NCBI RefSeq assembly: GCF_965655635.1 | Contig: NZ_CBFHHE010000002.1 | Location: 1 to 64,000 of the forward strand | Direction: 5' to 3' | From: Nereida sp965655635 | Lineage (GTDB): Bacteria > Pseudomonadota > Alphaproteobacteria > Rhodobacterales > Rhodobacteraceae | DNA length: 64,000 nt | Part shown: one piece after another, positions 1 to 9,470 of the stretch | How the letters are laid out: every line of letters begins with the position of its first letter | How positions within the stretch are numbered: position 1 is the first letter of the stretch | Program-made: the position numbers and the translations under genes | Notes under the pieces: generated by a model | What the model saw: the letters and a program-made list of their open reading frames with translations, nothing else | What the model was told of the DNA's origin: nothing | Database searches by the model: none

Positions 1-1
1 T

Positions 2-700
2 TGGTCGTACCCTGATGTACTGCCTGACAGCCTAAGTGCGCGTTCATGGTCACGGCACTGGGGTAACATTTTTGATACCGGTATAACCACTTTGCTGATT
101 GCACTTTGTGCGTCGTTCATTGCAGTTTTGTTGACGCTGGGATGTTTAGAGGCCGAATATCGCTTTAACTTCACCATGTCAGAGCGAGGTGTGTTTCTGC
201 TCTATCTACCTCTCATGGTGCCCCAGACCGCGTTCTTACCGGGCCTTCAGACACTGATGCTGTCCACTGGGTTGAAGAGCGGATTTTTTCCTGTTGTTCT
301 GGCGCATTTGGTCTTTGTGCTGCCTTATGTTTTTCTGTCCTTGTCGGATCCGTTTCGGGCTTGGGACGTTCGGTTCGGCAGGATTGCTGCGGCATTGGGT
401 AGTTCTGCAAACGGAGTACTTTGGCGTGTGCGCTTACCCATGTTACTGGCGCCTGTCTTGACTGCTGTGGCCGTTGGGTTTGCCGCTTCTGTTGGTCAGT
501 ACCTACCTACACTTTTGGTCGGCGGCGGGCGACTGTCGACCTTAACAACCGAAGCCGTGGCCCTTGCAGCGGGGGGCGACCGCCGCGCGATTGGGGTTTA
601 CGGCTTGGCCCAAACTGTTGCCGCGATATTGCCGTTTGCAGCGGCACTTTTGCTTCCTCAGCTCATTTGGCGTAACCGTCGGGGGCTGTCTGATGCCTAA
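2..700 (+). CDS. ynjC: ABC transporter permease, YnjC-like (5' end outside window)
   Basis: This is the C-terminal part of an inner-membrane permease; the frame is open from base 2, so the start lies before the window. Several hydrophobic membrane segments are visible. The cytoplasmic EAA-type loop that docks on the ATPase reads AAALGSSANGVLWRVRLP (about bases 390-445). The tail LLPQLIWRNRRGLSDA ends on the cytoplasmic side. It lies 27 bases before an ATPase gene on the same strand, matching the ynjBCD arrangement of binding-protein importers. The substrate is not certain: thiamine-like compounds are often suggested for this family by homology, and nothing here proves it. Confidence 0.8.
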   Translation, partial: WSYPDVLPDSLSARSWSRHWGNIFDTGITTLLIALCASFIAVLLTLGCLEAEYRFNFTMSERGVFLLYLPLMVPQTAFLPGLQTLMLSTGLKSGFFPVVLAHLVFVLPYVFLSLSDPFRAWDVRFGRIAAALGSSANGVLWRVRLPMLLAPVLTAVAVGFAASVGQYLPTLLVGGGRLSTLTTEAVALAAGGDRRAIGVYGLAQTVAAILPFAAALLLPQLIWRNRRGLSDA

Positions 701-727
701 TTTCTACGCCCGCAAAGGACACATTCA

Positions 728-1363
728 ATGAGCCACGAACTGCACCTTGATAATATCCGTATTTCTAAAGATGGCCGTGAATTAATCACGATTGACCAGA
801 CTGTTTTCGCGGGTGAGGTGCTATCTGTTATGGGGCCGTCAGGTGCAGGCAAGTCGACTTTGCTTAACTATATTATTGGTACTTTGCCGTCTGATTTTAC
901 GGCAACAGGGGCGGTGCTGCTGAATGGTGCAGATCTATGCGCTTTGCCCTCTAATCAGCGGCAGGTCGGCATTCTGTTTCAGGATGATCTGCTCTTTCCA
1001 CACATGAGTGTTGGGCAAAATCTGGCCTTTGGTCTAAGTGCGGATGTTCGGGGGGCCGATAGGCCCGCGCGCATTGATCAAGCTCTTACAGAGATTGGCT
1101 TAGGGGGATTTGCGGACCGTGATCCAGAAACCCTGTCCGGTGGGCAAAAAGCACGGGTTGCATTGATGCGGATGCTATTGTCAGAACCCCGCGTCTTGTT
1201 GCTGGACGAAGCATTCTCAAGGCTGGACACGGAACGCCGTAATCAAATACGAAAACTTGTGTTTGATACCGCACGGGCGCGTCAGCTGCCCGTCATTATG
1301 GTTACCCACGATCAAGCAGATGCTGACGCAGCAGATGGCCCTGTGTTCTATCTAACTGAATGA
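728..1363 (+). CDS. ynjD: ABC transporter ATP-binding protein, YnjD-like
   Basis: This 211-residue ATPase subunit powers the permease encoded just upstream. Walker A is GPSGAGKST (about residue 36), the Q-loop region is GILFQDD, the signature is LSGGQKARVAL and Walker B is VLLLDEAFSRLD, followed by the switch histidine in MVTHDQ. The length is short, as expected for a YnjD subunit without a regulatory C-terminal domain. An AAAGGA ribosome site lies about 8 bases before the ATG. It ends 8 bases from the convergent dppF stop, and no obvious terminator fits in that gap. Confidence 0.85.
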   Translation: MSHELHLDNIRISKDGRELITIDQTVFAGEVLSVMGPSGAGKSTLLNYIIGTLPSDFTATGAVLLNGADLCALPSNQRQVGILFQDDLLFPHMSVGQNLAFGLSADVRGADRPARIDQALTEIGLGGFADRDPETLSGGQKARVALMRMLLSEPRVLLLDEAFSRLDTERRNQIRKLVFDTARARQLPVIMVTHDQADADAADGPVFYLTE

Positions 1364-1371
1364 TCTTATGC

Positions 1372-2334
1372 CTATTCTGCCAAATGGCAGGCCACACGCG
1401 CACCTCTGACCACACGCATTTCGGGGCGCTGAGCCGAACATTGCGCCTTAGCGATCGGACAACGCGGATGGAACGCGCAGCCAGTAGGCGGGTTGATTGG
1501 GTCAGGGATTTCACCTTGTGGTGGATCAATCTCGCGGCCAAATCCATCCATCTTTGGGGCTGCTGCCAAAAGCATCTGGGTGTAGGGGTGCTTGGGGTTC
1601 TCAAACAATTCATCCGGCGTGGCTTCTTCCACAAGACGGCCTAAGTACAGTACACCAATTTTGTCGCTGATGTGCTGAACCACAGTCAAATCGTGACTGA
1701 TGAACAAATAGGTCAGGCCACGGTTTTCCTGCAGGTCTGACATCAGGTTCAGCACCTGCGCCTGTACTGACACGTCCAGCGCACTGGTCGGCTCATCACA
1801 GACAATCAGCTTTGGCTCACTCGCCAAGGCGCGGGCGATACAAATGCGCTGCCGCTGGCCGCCGGAAAACTCATGGGGAAACTTATCTGCGTCCAAAGAC
1901 GACAGACCCACTTGCTCAAGAAGCTTTTCTGCAAGGCCAACAACATTGCCGCCACGGGCGGAGACAGGTTCGTTAATGATCTCACGTACGCGCCATCGCG
2001 GATTTAGGGAGGCGTACGGATCCTGAAAAATCATCTGGATGTCACTGCGCGCTTTATCAAGCTTACCGCCGTCTGTCTCGCGGCTCAGATTGATGTCGTT
2101 AATCAACACGCTGCCATCCGTTGGCTTTAACAGGCCCACGGCCATTTTGCCGATGGTCGATTTGCCGGAGCCGCTTTCGCCAACAAGCGAATAAACAGTC
2201 CGTTCTTCAACATCAAAACTAACGTCTGACACGGCGGTGAGCATCGCTTTGGGAAGCCGCTCAATGACGCGGTTGAGCCACGGTTTTGAGACGTCGAAAA
2301 TGCGGGTGAGGTTTTTGACCTGGATCATCGCCAT
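1372..2334 (-). CDS. dppF: Dipeptide/oligopeptide ABC transporter ATPase (DppF/OppF type)
   Basis: This is one of the paired ATPases of a peptide-family importer (320 residues). Walker A is GESGSGKST near residue 53, the signature is FSGGQRQR and Walker B is LIVCDEPTSALD. The C-terminal oligopeptide-transporter domain contains GCAFHPRCPIAKAQC, whose cysteines bind an Fe-S cluster or metal in some family members. It is the last gene of the minus-strand operon dppB-C-D-F; its start codon overlaps the stop of the partner ATPase upstream by one base (2334), suggesting translational coupling. Substrate range (di- or oligopeptides, or other compounds such as nickel or sugars) cannot be read from the ATPase. 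Confidence 0.88.
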   Translation of the reverse strand: MAMIQVKNLTRIFDVSKPWLNRVIERLPKAMLTAVSDVSFDVEERTVYSLVGESGSGKSTIGKMAVGLLKPTDGSVLINDINLSRETDGGKLDKARSDIQMIFQDPYASLNPRWRVREIINEPVSARGGNVVGLAEKLLEQVGLSSLDADKFPHEFSGGQRQRICIARALASEPKLIVCDEPTSALDVSVQAQVLNLMSDLQENRGLTYLFISHDLTVVQHISDKIGVLYLGRLVEEATPDELFENPKHPYTQMLLAAAPKMDGFGREIDPPQGEIPDPINPPTGCAFHPRCPIAKAQCSAQRPEMRVVRGARVACHLAE

Positions 2335-3314
2335 TACGCTGTTTCCTCAGCCGGTTGTTGTATCGGAAAATGGCAGGCAGACCGCCCCCCATTCAGTTTT
2401 GGGCGGGGTTCTGCACGGCAAATGTCTTGGGCAAATTCACAGCGCGGATGAAAAGCACAGCCTTCGGGCATGGCCGTTAGCCGCGGCATTGAACCCGGAA
2501 TTTGGCGTAGGCGCTTTAGGCCTTTGCTGGCCATCGGCGTCGAGCCCATTAGCCCGTCTGTATAGGGGTGTTCGGGGTGTGTGACCACATCGCGTACGTT
2601 GCCTAATTCGGCCAATCGTCCTGCATACATGACGGCCACGCGATCGGCGGTTTCTGCTATAACGCCCATGTCATGCGTGATCAGCATGACAGCCGTGCCA
2701 CGGTCACGACACAGCCGTTTAAGTAGGGCGATGATCTGTGCTTGTACCGAAACATCAAGCGCAGTCGTCGGCTCATCCGCAATAATCAACGACGGTTCAG
2801 CGCAGAGCGCCAAAGCAATAACAACGCGCTGGCGCATGCCACCGGAAAACTCATGGGGATAGCTATCAAGGCGTTGGGCCGCTGCGGGAATACCCACCTC
2901 ATCCAAGGCCGCAGCTGCGCGTTTGCGTGCCTCATCGCGCGAGATGTCCAGATGCTCGAGCATTGTTTCAGTTAGCTGATCGCCGATGCGCAAAAGCGGG
3001 TTAAGCGAGGTCAGCGGGTCTTGAAAAACCATACCAATATGCTTGCCGCGCAACCTGCGCATATCTTCGCCTTCAAGCTGATCAATGCGCGTACCGTTCA
3101 GCCAAATCTCGCCGCCCGTAATTTTTGCGGGGCGGTTCAGCAGGCTAATCACAGCATTACCTGCCATTGATTTACCGGCCCCGGACTCGCCGACGATCCC
3201 CAAAATTTCACCGCGATTGATATCATAGTTAATCTGATCAACGGGCCGCAAAATACCGCCCCGTATCGGAATTTCGACAGTGAGATTGCGGATTGATAAG
3301 ACAGCTTCAGACAT
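2334..3314 (-). CDS. dppD: Dipeptide/oligopeptide ABC transporter ATPase (DppD/OppD type)
   Basis: This is the second ATPase of the importer (326 residues). It has Walker A GESGAGKSM near residue 40, signature EFSGGMRQR, Walker B LIIADEPTTALD and the C-terminal motif GCAFHPRCEFAQDIC of the OppD/DppD branch. It works as a heterodimer with the downstream ATPase. It is 36 bases downstream of the DppC-type permease in the same operon. The Walker A lysine is followed by Ser and then Met, which is a tolerated variation. Confidence 0.88.
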   Translation of the reverse strand: MSEAVLSIRNLTVEIPIRGGILRPVDQINYDINRGEILGIVGESGAGKSMAGNAVISLLNRPAKITGGEIWLNGTRIDQLEGEDMRRLRGKHIGMVFQDPLTSLNPLLRIGDQLTETMLEHLDISRDEARKRAAAALDEVGIPAAAQRLDSYPHEFSGGMRQRVVIALALCAEPSLIIADEPTTALDVSVQAQIIALLKRLCRDRGTAVMLITHDMGVIAETADRVAVMYAGRLAELGNVRDVVTHPEHPYTDGLMGSTPMASKGLKRLRQIPGSMPRLTAMPEGCAFHPRCEFAQDICRAEPRPKLNGGRSACHFPIQQPAEETA

Positions 3315-3350
3315 GGGGTGGTCCTCGGGGTTAACCAGTTACGTCGCGGC

Positions 3351-4295
3351 TTAGCGCAGTTTTGGGTTTAGGGCGTCGCGCAACCAATCGCCCAGCAAGT
3401 TCACGGCCAGCGCAAGGGCCAGAAGGGTACAAGCAGGGAACAGCAAAATCCACCATTCGCCCGAGAACAAAAAGCCCTGACCGATACGGATGAGCGTGCC
3501 AAGAGATGGTTGCGTCGGCGGTGCGCCTACGCCCAAAAATGACAGGGTTGCTTCGGCAATAATTGCCAAGGCAAGTGAGATGGTTGCGATGACCAGTACA
3601 GGGCTCAGCACGTTTGGCAGGATGTGGCGTAGCATAATTGCGCCGGAGCCGCGGCCAATTAAACGGGCTGCTTGAACGTAGTCTTTGTTTTTCTCAACAA
3701 GGGTAGCGCCACGCACAACACGCGCAAATTGGACCCAATCGGACAAGCCAATCGCTACAATCAGTACCCAGATTGCCATTTGATCACGGTATTCGACGGG
3801 GGTGATCCCCTTGGCGACGCCAAAGATCAGCATAGCAACCAAGATTGCCGGAAAGGTCAGTTGAACGTCTGCGATCCGCATGATGATGGTCTCGACCCCC
3901 CCTCCAACGTATGCGGCGACAAGGCCCAAAGTGATGCCCAGAACCATTGCAAAGCCAACCGCTGCCGCGCCCACAAATAGCGAGATGCGAAGCCCGTAAA
4001 GGATGGTTGAGAACACATCGCGGCCCTGATCATCGGTACCCAGCCAAAAGGTTTCGCCGGTGAATGCGTTGGGCTCCATCGGGCTTGAAAACCCGTTCAT
4101 CAGGTTCAGGGAGGCCGGATCAAAGGGGTCGTATGGTGCGATTAACGGCGCGAAAATCGCTGCCAACACCATTAACATCACAACTGTGAAAGAGATCATT
4201 GCAACGGGCGAGTGGCGGAATTGATAAGCAAAATCGCCGTCCCACCAATGGGCAAGCCGTCCGCGCGGTTTTGGAGTAGGCGTCGTATTAGCCAT
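3351..4295 (-). CDS. dppC: Peptide-type ABC transporter permease (DppC type)
   Basis: This inner-membrane permease (314 residues) has an N-terminal cytoplasmic stretch, a first membrane helix around residues 33-52 (MISFTVVMLMVLAAIFAPLI) and a periplasmic loop that includes FWLGTDDQGRDVFS, the hallmark of the DppC/OppC family. Further helices and the EAA loop VRGATLVEKNKDYVQAARLI follow. It pairs with the DppB-type permease encoded 2 bases upstream. No neighbouring gene encodes a substrate-binding protein, so the ligand is unknown. Confidence 0.88.
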   Translation of the reverse strand: MANTTPTPKPRGRLAHWWDGDFAYQFRHSPVAMISFTVVMLMVLAAIFAPLIAPYDPFDPASLNLMNGFSSPMEPNAFTGETFWLGTDDQGRDVFSTILYGLRISLFVGAAAVGFAMVLGITLGLVAAYVGGGVETIIMRIADVQLTFPAILVAMLIFGVAKGITPVEYRDQMAIWVLIVAIGLSDWVQFARVVRGATLVEKNKDYVQAARLIGRGSGAIMLRHILPNVLSPVLVIATISLALAIIAEATLSFLGVGAPPTQPSLGTLIRIGQGFLFSGEWWILLFPACTLLALALAVNLLGDWLRDALNPKLR

Positions 4296-4297
4296 CG

Positions 4298-5278
4298 TTA
4301 ATGTCCTCCTGAACGGTCAGCGCGCAGGCGCGGATCAATTGCAAAATAAAGCAGGTCGACGATGAGGTTAATTGCCACAAACATCACTGAAATAAGCATT
4401 AAGTAAGCGGCCATCACAGGTATATCGACGAACTGAATAGCGTTAATGAACAGCAGCCCAACACCGGGCCACTGAAAAACTGTCTCAGTGATGATCGCAA
4501 AGGCGATGATGCTGCCCAGTTGCAGGCCGGTGACAGTAATCACGGGTACCAATGTGTTCTTTAGGGCATGACGAAAGTTGACTGATTTTTCGCGGATACC
4601 ACGGGCGCGGGCAAAGCGGATGTAATCCGCGCGAAGAACTTCCAGCATCTCGGACCTAACTAGCCGCATGATCAATGTCATCTGATAAAGCCCAAGGGTA
4701 ATGGACGGTAATATCAGTGCCTTAAGGCCTGATCCGGTCGCAAACCCAGTCGTCCACCAGCCCAGATCAACCACATCACCGCGCCCAAAGCTTGGCAGCC
4801 ACCCCAATTCAACTGAAAACAGATAGATAAGCAGAATGCCTATCAAAAATGTGGGCAAACTGACCCCTATCAATGAGACCGACATGATGGCGTTGGCGGC
4901 GAAACCGTCGCGCCTGATGGCGGTGAAAATGCCAAGGACAACACCGAAAAACATCGCAAATCCGGCGGACACCAAGGCAAGCTCAAGGGTGGCAGGTGCG
5001 CGTTCGGCGATGATCTCGGCGACAGGGCGGGCCTGGCGGTAACTCAGCCCAAAATCTCCCTGCACAGCACGGCCCAAAAACGCGCCGTATTGTACAATAA
5101 ACGGGTCATCGAGGCCCAACTCTCCGCGCAACCGCTCAATATCGCTTTGTGTGCGTTCTTGGCCCAACAAACTGTCAATCGGGTCGCCTACAAAGCGAAA
5201 CATCGAAAAGGCGACAAGCCCCACAACGAGCAAGACGATGAAGGACTGAAATAGGCGGCGGAGGGAGTATGCTAACAT
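4298..5278 (-). CDS. dppB: Peptide-type ABC transporter permease (DppB type)
   Basis: This is the partner permease (326 residues from the chosen start). The start MLAYSLRRLFQSF at 5278 fits the family: a short N-terminus leading straight into the first membrane helix. The frame stays open upstream to 5356, which would add 26 non-conserved residues. Family features seen are the loop with LGLDDPFIVQYGAFL and the EAA segment VLRADYIRFARARGI. It is the first gene of the dppBCDF operon. The 173-base gap to ileS carries a probable ileS terminator, so this operon should have its own promoter. Confidence 0.86.
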   Translation of the reverse strand: MLAYSLRRLFQSFIVLLVVGLVAFSMFRFVGDPIDSLLGQERTQSDIERLRGELGLDDPFIVQYGAFLGRAVQGDFGLSYRQARPVAEIIAERAPATLELALVSAGFAMFFGVVLGIFTAIRRDGFAANAIMSVSLIGVSLPTFLIGILLIYLFSVELGWLPSFGRGDVVDLGWWTTGFATGSGLKALILPSITLGLYQMTLIMRLVRSEMLEVLRADYIRFARARGIREKSVNFRHALKNTLVPVITVTGLQLGSIIAFAIITETVFQWPGVGLLFINAIQFVDIPVMAAYLMLISVMFVAINLIVDLLYFAIDPRLRADRSGGH

Positions 5279-5397
5279 TGGATCACAGTTGATTTTGTAG
5301 CAGGCAGGGTCAAGAGCCGAGTCTGCGTTTTGGCGGTATTCACGTCGCGGCAACAACGTTTTTGTTAAGCGTCATATGCGGACAAAAACATGTGTCA

Positions 5398-5432
5398 TAA
5401 AAAATGTGCGCAGGCCCAAAGACCTACGCGCA
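5398..5432 (-). terminator. Probable intrinsic terminator of ileS
   Basis: Read on the minus strand, an imperfect 10-bp stem (5423-5432 with 5405-5414, one mismatch and one G-T pair) is followed by six T's (5404-5399). It lies 20 bases after the ileS stop and separates ileS from the dpp operon. Confidence 0.6.
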
Positions 5433-5451
5433 AAATTTCTACGGTATCGAT

Positions 5452-8331
5452 TTATGAAAGGGCGCTGTCACAGCGGCTGCAAACGCCGTCGTGCTTGTGG
5501 CTTCCAACGTCTGGTAGCACCTTCCAGCAGCGCGCACATTTTTCGCCGTCTGCCTTTGCAAAGCTCACGGCGACGCCTGCCACGTCATCAAGGGTGAACG
5601 CGCCTTCAGGGCCTACGCCTTCGACGACCGTGATTTGGCTGGTGATGCACAGGTCTGCAAAGTTATCCGCATCGACCAGGGCAAACAGCTCTGGTGACAG
5701 ATAGACCGTTGGTGCAGCTTCAAGAGAGGAGCCGATGACTTTCGCCGTCCGCTCGCCTTCTAATGCACCTGTTACGACGCGGCGGATTGCGCGGATTTTG
5801 TCGAGCTTTGCAGCCAGCGCGTCATCGCGCCACTCGGCCGGCGTTTGCACAAAGTCAACAAGGTGGACACTTGTTTCTGCGCCGTTTCGCTCAAGCCAGA
5901 CTTCTTCCATTGTGAAAGTCAAGATTGGCGCAAGCCACGTTGTGAGGCGGCCATACAGCATATCCAGCACGGTCAATGCCGCGAGCCGGCGGTTCGTGTC
6001 ACCGTCGCAATAAAGCGCGTCTTTGCGGATGTCGAAGTAGAACGATGACAAATCCAGCGTCGCAAAGTCGAAGATGGCACGGAACACACCTTGGAAATCG
6101 TATTTCGCGTAGCCGTTGCGCACAGTTTCATCCAACACGGCGATCTTGTGCAACATAAGGCGTTCCAGCTCGGGCATGTCTTGGGGCGCTACGGTTTTTG
6201 CCGCATCAAAGTCCGCAAGGCTGCCAAGCATAAAGCGCATCGTGTTACGCAAGCGACGGTAGCTGTCGGCCACGTTTTTCAGGATTTCTGGCCCAATGCG
6301 CAGGTCAGCGGTGTAATCAGACTGTGCCACCCAAAGACGCAAGATGTCCGCGCCGTATTGTTTCGTGACCTCTTCCGGCGCGATTGTGTTGCCGATGGAT
6401 TTAGACATTTTCATGCCTTTTTCATCAAGCGTGAAACCATGTGTCAGCACGCCGCGATAAGGTGCGCGTCCTTTTGTACCACATGCCTGAAGCATGGATG
6501 AGTGGAACCAGCCGCGGTGTTGGTCAGTGCCCTCAAGATAGAGATCGGCCAAGCCATCTTCAGAACCGTCTTCACGGTCGCGCAGGGTAAAGGCGTGGGT
6601 TGAGCCACTGTCGAACCACACGTCAAGGATATCCATCACTTGGGTGTAGTCATCAGGGTTCACGATGCCACTCAGGAACCGCTCTTTCGCGCCGTCTTTG
6701 TACCACGCATCAGCGCCCTCAACTTCGAAAGCTTCAAGGATGCGTGCGTTTACGTCAGCATTACGCAGAAGGTACTCTGGATCGTCGTGTTTCGCGCCTG
6801 TTTTGACAAAGCAGGTTAGCGGTACGCCCCACGCACGTTGACGTGATAGCACCCAATCGGGGCGCGCTTCGATCATTGAGTAAAGACGGTTGCGGCCCGT
6901 TTGCGGCGTCCATGTCACCAACTCATCGATGCTGGTCAGGGCACGCTCACGGATGGTTTTGCCGTGTGTGTCCATCCCGTCATCACAGGCTTTGTCGATC
7001 GCGGCAAACCATTGTGGGCGGTTCAATCGGATGACAGGTGCTTTGGACCGCCAAGAGTGTGCATCGCTGATCGTGATCCTCGCGCGGGCCAGCAAGCCGC
7101 CAACCTCGACCAGTTTTTCGATCACTTTCTGGTTCGCTTTGCCCGGTTTTCCGTTAGGGCGCAGGATGACCTCACCGCCGAAGAACGGTAGATCAGCGCG
7201 GTACGAACTGTCGTCCAAGATGTTGAACGTCATTGGAAGGCCGTGTTTCAGGCCGATTTGATAGTCGTCATCACCGTGGCTGGGAGCGGTGTGAACAAAG
7301 CCTGTACCTGCATCGGACGTGACGTGATCACCGGCCAGCATAGGCACATCGAAGTCCCATTCCCCATCGGCGCCGTCGGCACCATGAAGCGGGTGGTTTA
7401 GGGTCAGTTCAGCAAGCTCGGCGGCGCTTACATCCCCGACGCGGGTGTACATTACAGCATCGAGGCGCGCAGCGGAAAACGTGCTTTCAGCAAGATCATC
7501 GGCAAAGAGATATGTTGCACCTGCTTTGGCCCAACATTCATCTGGCGTGGACGTCACCTTATACGCACCATAGCTTACGGTTTGGTTAAAACAGACCGCA
7601 CGGTTTTGCGGGATCGTCCACGGAGTCGTCGTCCAGATCACCACATAAGTGTCTGCCTGACCTTTAACTGCAAAAGGAACCCAGATCGCATCTGTCTGGC
7701 GGTCGTGGTACTCAACCTCCGCTTCAGCGAGGGCGGTCTTTTCAACGGGCGACCACATCACAGGCTTTGAACCCTGATAGAGTGTGCCGTTCATCAAGAA
7801 CGTTTGGAATTCTTCCGCGATCACGCGCTCGGCATGATAGTCCATTGTAAGGTATGGATTTTCCCAGTTTCCTGTGATGCCAAGGCGCTTGAACTCTTCG
7901 CGTTGGATGTCGACCCAGCCTTTGGCAAAGTCGCGACATTCACGGCGGAATTCGACCACGTCGACTGCGTCTTTATCGCGGCCTTTCTTGCGGTATTTCT
8001 CTTCGATTTTCCATTCAATCGGCAAGCCGTGACAGTCCCAGCCCGGGATGTAGCGCGCATCATGACCCATCATCTGTTGGGAGCGAACGACCATGTCTTT
8101 GAGGATCTTGTTCAGCGCGTGGCCGATGTGCAAATGACCGTTTGCATAAGGAGGGCCATCATGAAGCGTGAAGGGCTTGCGTCCAGATTTTTGGCGCAGC
8201 TGGCCATAGACGTCCAGTTCTTCCCATCGTGCAAGCCATTCAGGCTCGCGTTTGGGCAAACCTGCGCGCATTGGGAAATCTGTGCGGGGCAGGTTGAGGG
8301 TGGTTTTATAGTCGGGTGTTTCGGCGCACAT
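5452..8331 (-). CDS. ileS: Isoleucine--tRNA ligase
   Basis: This class I aminoacyl-tRNA synthetase (959 residues, normal for the bacterial enzyme) charges tRNA-Ile. The HIGH motif is at residues 68-71 within PPYANGHLHIGHAL, and KMSKS occurs in GMKMSKSIGNT. The editing domain lies between them, with TTTPWTIPQNRAV and GTGFVHTAPSHGDDDY visible. The C-terminus ends in a zinc-binding pair CARCW...CSRC, about 20 residues from the end. It is transcribed away from truA. Confidence 0.97.
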   Translation of the reverse strand: MCAETPDYKTTLNLPRTDFPMRAGLPKREPEWLARWEELDVYGQLRQKSGRKPFTLHDGPPYANGHLHIGHALNKILKDMVVRSQQMMGHDARYIPGWDCHGLPIEWKIEEKYRKKGRDKDAVDVVEFRRECRDFAKGWVDIQREEFKRLGITGNWENPYLTMDYHAERVIAEEFQTFLMNGTLYQGSKPVMWSPVEKTALAEAEVEYHDRQTDAIWVPFAVKGQADTYVVIWTTTPWTIPQNRAVCFNQTVSYGAYKVTSTPDECWAKAGATYLFADDLAESTFSAARLDAVMYTRVGDVSAAELAELTLNHPLHGADGADGEWDFDVPMLAGDHVTSDAGTGFVHTAPSHGDDDYQIGLKHGLPMTFNILDDSSYRADLPFFGGEVILRPNGKPGKANQKVIEKLVEVGGLLARARITISDAHSWRSKAPVIRLNRPQWFAAIDKACDDGMDTHGKTIRERALTSIDELVTWTPQTGRNRLYSMIEARPDWVLSRQRAWGVPLTCFVKTGAKHDDPEYLLRNADVNARILEAFEVEGADAWYKDGAKERFLSGIVNPDDYTQVMDILDVWFDSGSTHAFTLRDREDGSEDGLADLYLEGTDQHRGWFHSSMLQACGTKGRAPYRGVLTHGFTLDEKGMKMSKSIGNTIAPEEVTKQYGADILRLWVAQSDYTADLRIGPEILKNVADSYRRLRNTMRFMLGSLADFDAAKTVAPQDMPELERLMLHKIAVLDETVRNGYAKYDFQGVFRAIFDFATLDLSSFYFDIRKDALYCDGDTNRRLAALTVLDMLYGRLTTWLAPILTFTMEEVWLERNGAETSVHLVDFVQTPAEWRDDALAAKLDKIRAIRRVVTGALEGERTAKVIGSSLEAAPTVYLSPELFALVDADNFADLCITSQITVVEGVGPEGAFTLDDVAGVAVSFAKADGEKCARCWKVLPDVGSHKHDGVCSRCDSALS

Positions 8332-8651
8332 ATTGAGCGTCCTTTTTCGTCATATTTTCAATAGAATAGCGAGAGCGGCGTGAGGGTCTCGAACGCCTTG
8401 GCCCGGCGGCTCATAAGGTCAGAGCGCCGGGGATATAATTCCAATAATGTGCATGGTTGAAACATCATGAGGTGCTTATAGGGGCAGGCCTTGTGGCTGT
8501 AAACTATGTGGGCGGTGATACTTTGGTGGGACCTGGTAACGGCTGCACTGGTGCAAGCGCGCGAAGACGTTGGACACTCATTCTGGCGTCAAATTGGTGC
8601 AGTGATAGCGCAGTGATTGCAACGGGGCTGATCTGCGGCTAACTGGAGTTC
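8332..8651. other. Divergent intergenic region ileS / truA, no firm gene
   Basis: This 320-base gap must hold promoters for ileS (minus) and truA (plus). Two short plus-strand frames exist: a 61-codon frame starting with TTG (8457-8642) and a 36-codon ATG frame (8506-8616) whose product starts MWAVILWWDLV. Neither has a convincing ribosome site and I would not call either a gene. I see no T-box or other recognisable leader upstream of ileS. Confidence 0.5.
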
Positions 8652-9419
8652 ATGCACAGATATGCCTTGAAAATCGAGTACAACGGCGCGCCTTATCATG
8701 GCTGGCAGCGACAGGTTGATTTGCCTTCGGTGCAGGGCATGATTGAGCAGGCCATCGGTAAAGTCGCCGGTAGTGCCCACGAGATTGCCGCCGCAGGCCG
8801 TACCGATGCGGGAGTTCACGCGTGGGCCCAAGTGGCTCATGTGGACATGGAGCGCGACTGGGACACGTTTCGGCTGTCTGAGGCGATCAATTATCATCTG
8901 AAACCGAACCCCATTGCCATCATCGGCTGCGCAAAAGTGACCGAGGCGTTTCACGCACGATTTTCCGCTATTGAGCGGCGCTACATTTTCAGAATGGTAT
9001 CGCGCCGCGCCCCGATTGTGCATGAAGCGGGACTGGTCTGGCAGGTGAAGCCGCCTTTGTCGCTGGAAGCCATGCAGGAAGGGGCCAAGCATTTGCTGGG
9101 CTATCATGATTTCACCACGTTCCGTTCTTCTATTTGCCAAGGCTTGACGCCGTTCAAAACGCTTGACCGCTTAGATGTAAGCGAACATCCGTACCCCGGC
9201 GGTGCAGAGTTTCGCTTTGATGTGCGCGCGCGGTCGTTCCTGCATAATCAAGTCCGCAGCTTTGTCGGCACACTTGAGCGCGTTGGCGCGGGGCATCTTG
9301 AGCCATCCGATGTCAAACGCAGGCTTGAGGCATGCGCGCGGTCTGCTTGCGGGCCTGTAAGCGCACCGCACGGGCTGTATCTGGCGGGCGTCGGCTATGA
9401 AAACGACCCTTTCGAATGA
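8652..9419 (+). CDS. truA: tRNA pseudouridine(38-40) synthase
   Basis: TruA isomerises uridines 38-40 in the anticodon stem. The protein is 255 residues, the usual length. The catalytic aspartate is D52 in AAGRTDAGVHAWAQ. The N-terminus RYALKIEYNGAPYHGWQRQ and the C-terminal segment RARSFLHNQVRSFVGTL are typical. TGGAGTT just before the ATG gives a weak ribosome site. It is followed at a 51-base distance by prmA, probably in one transcript. Confidence 0.96.
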   Translation: MHRYALKIEYNGAPYHGWQRQVDLPSVQGMIEQAIGKVAGSAHEIAAAGRTDAGVHAWAQVAHVDMERDWDTFRLSEAINYHLKPNPIAIIGCAKVTEAFHARFSAIERRYIFRMVSRRAPIVHEAGLVWQVKPPLSLEAMQEGAKHLLGYHDFTTFRSSICQGLTPFKTLDRLDVSEHPYPGGAEFRFDVRARSFLHNQVRSFVGTLERVGAGHLEPSDVKRRLEACARSACGPVSAPHGLYLAGVGYENDPFE

Positions 9420-9470
9420 ATCCAAAACACTGCGGCTTGCCATTTGCGCGCCCAAAAGGAGATCGAACCG

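Noticed and set aside
8457..8642. 61-codon TTG-started ORF upstream of truA, and the 36-codon ATG frame inside it (8506-8616)
   Set aside because: Neither has a ribosome site, conserved motif or terminator; a 320-base divergent promoter region can hold such frames by chance.
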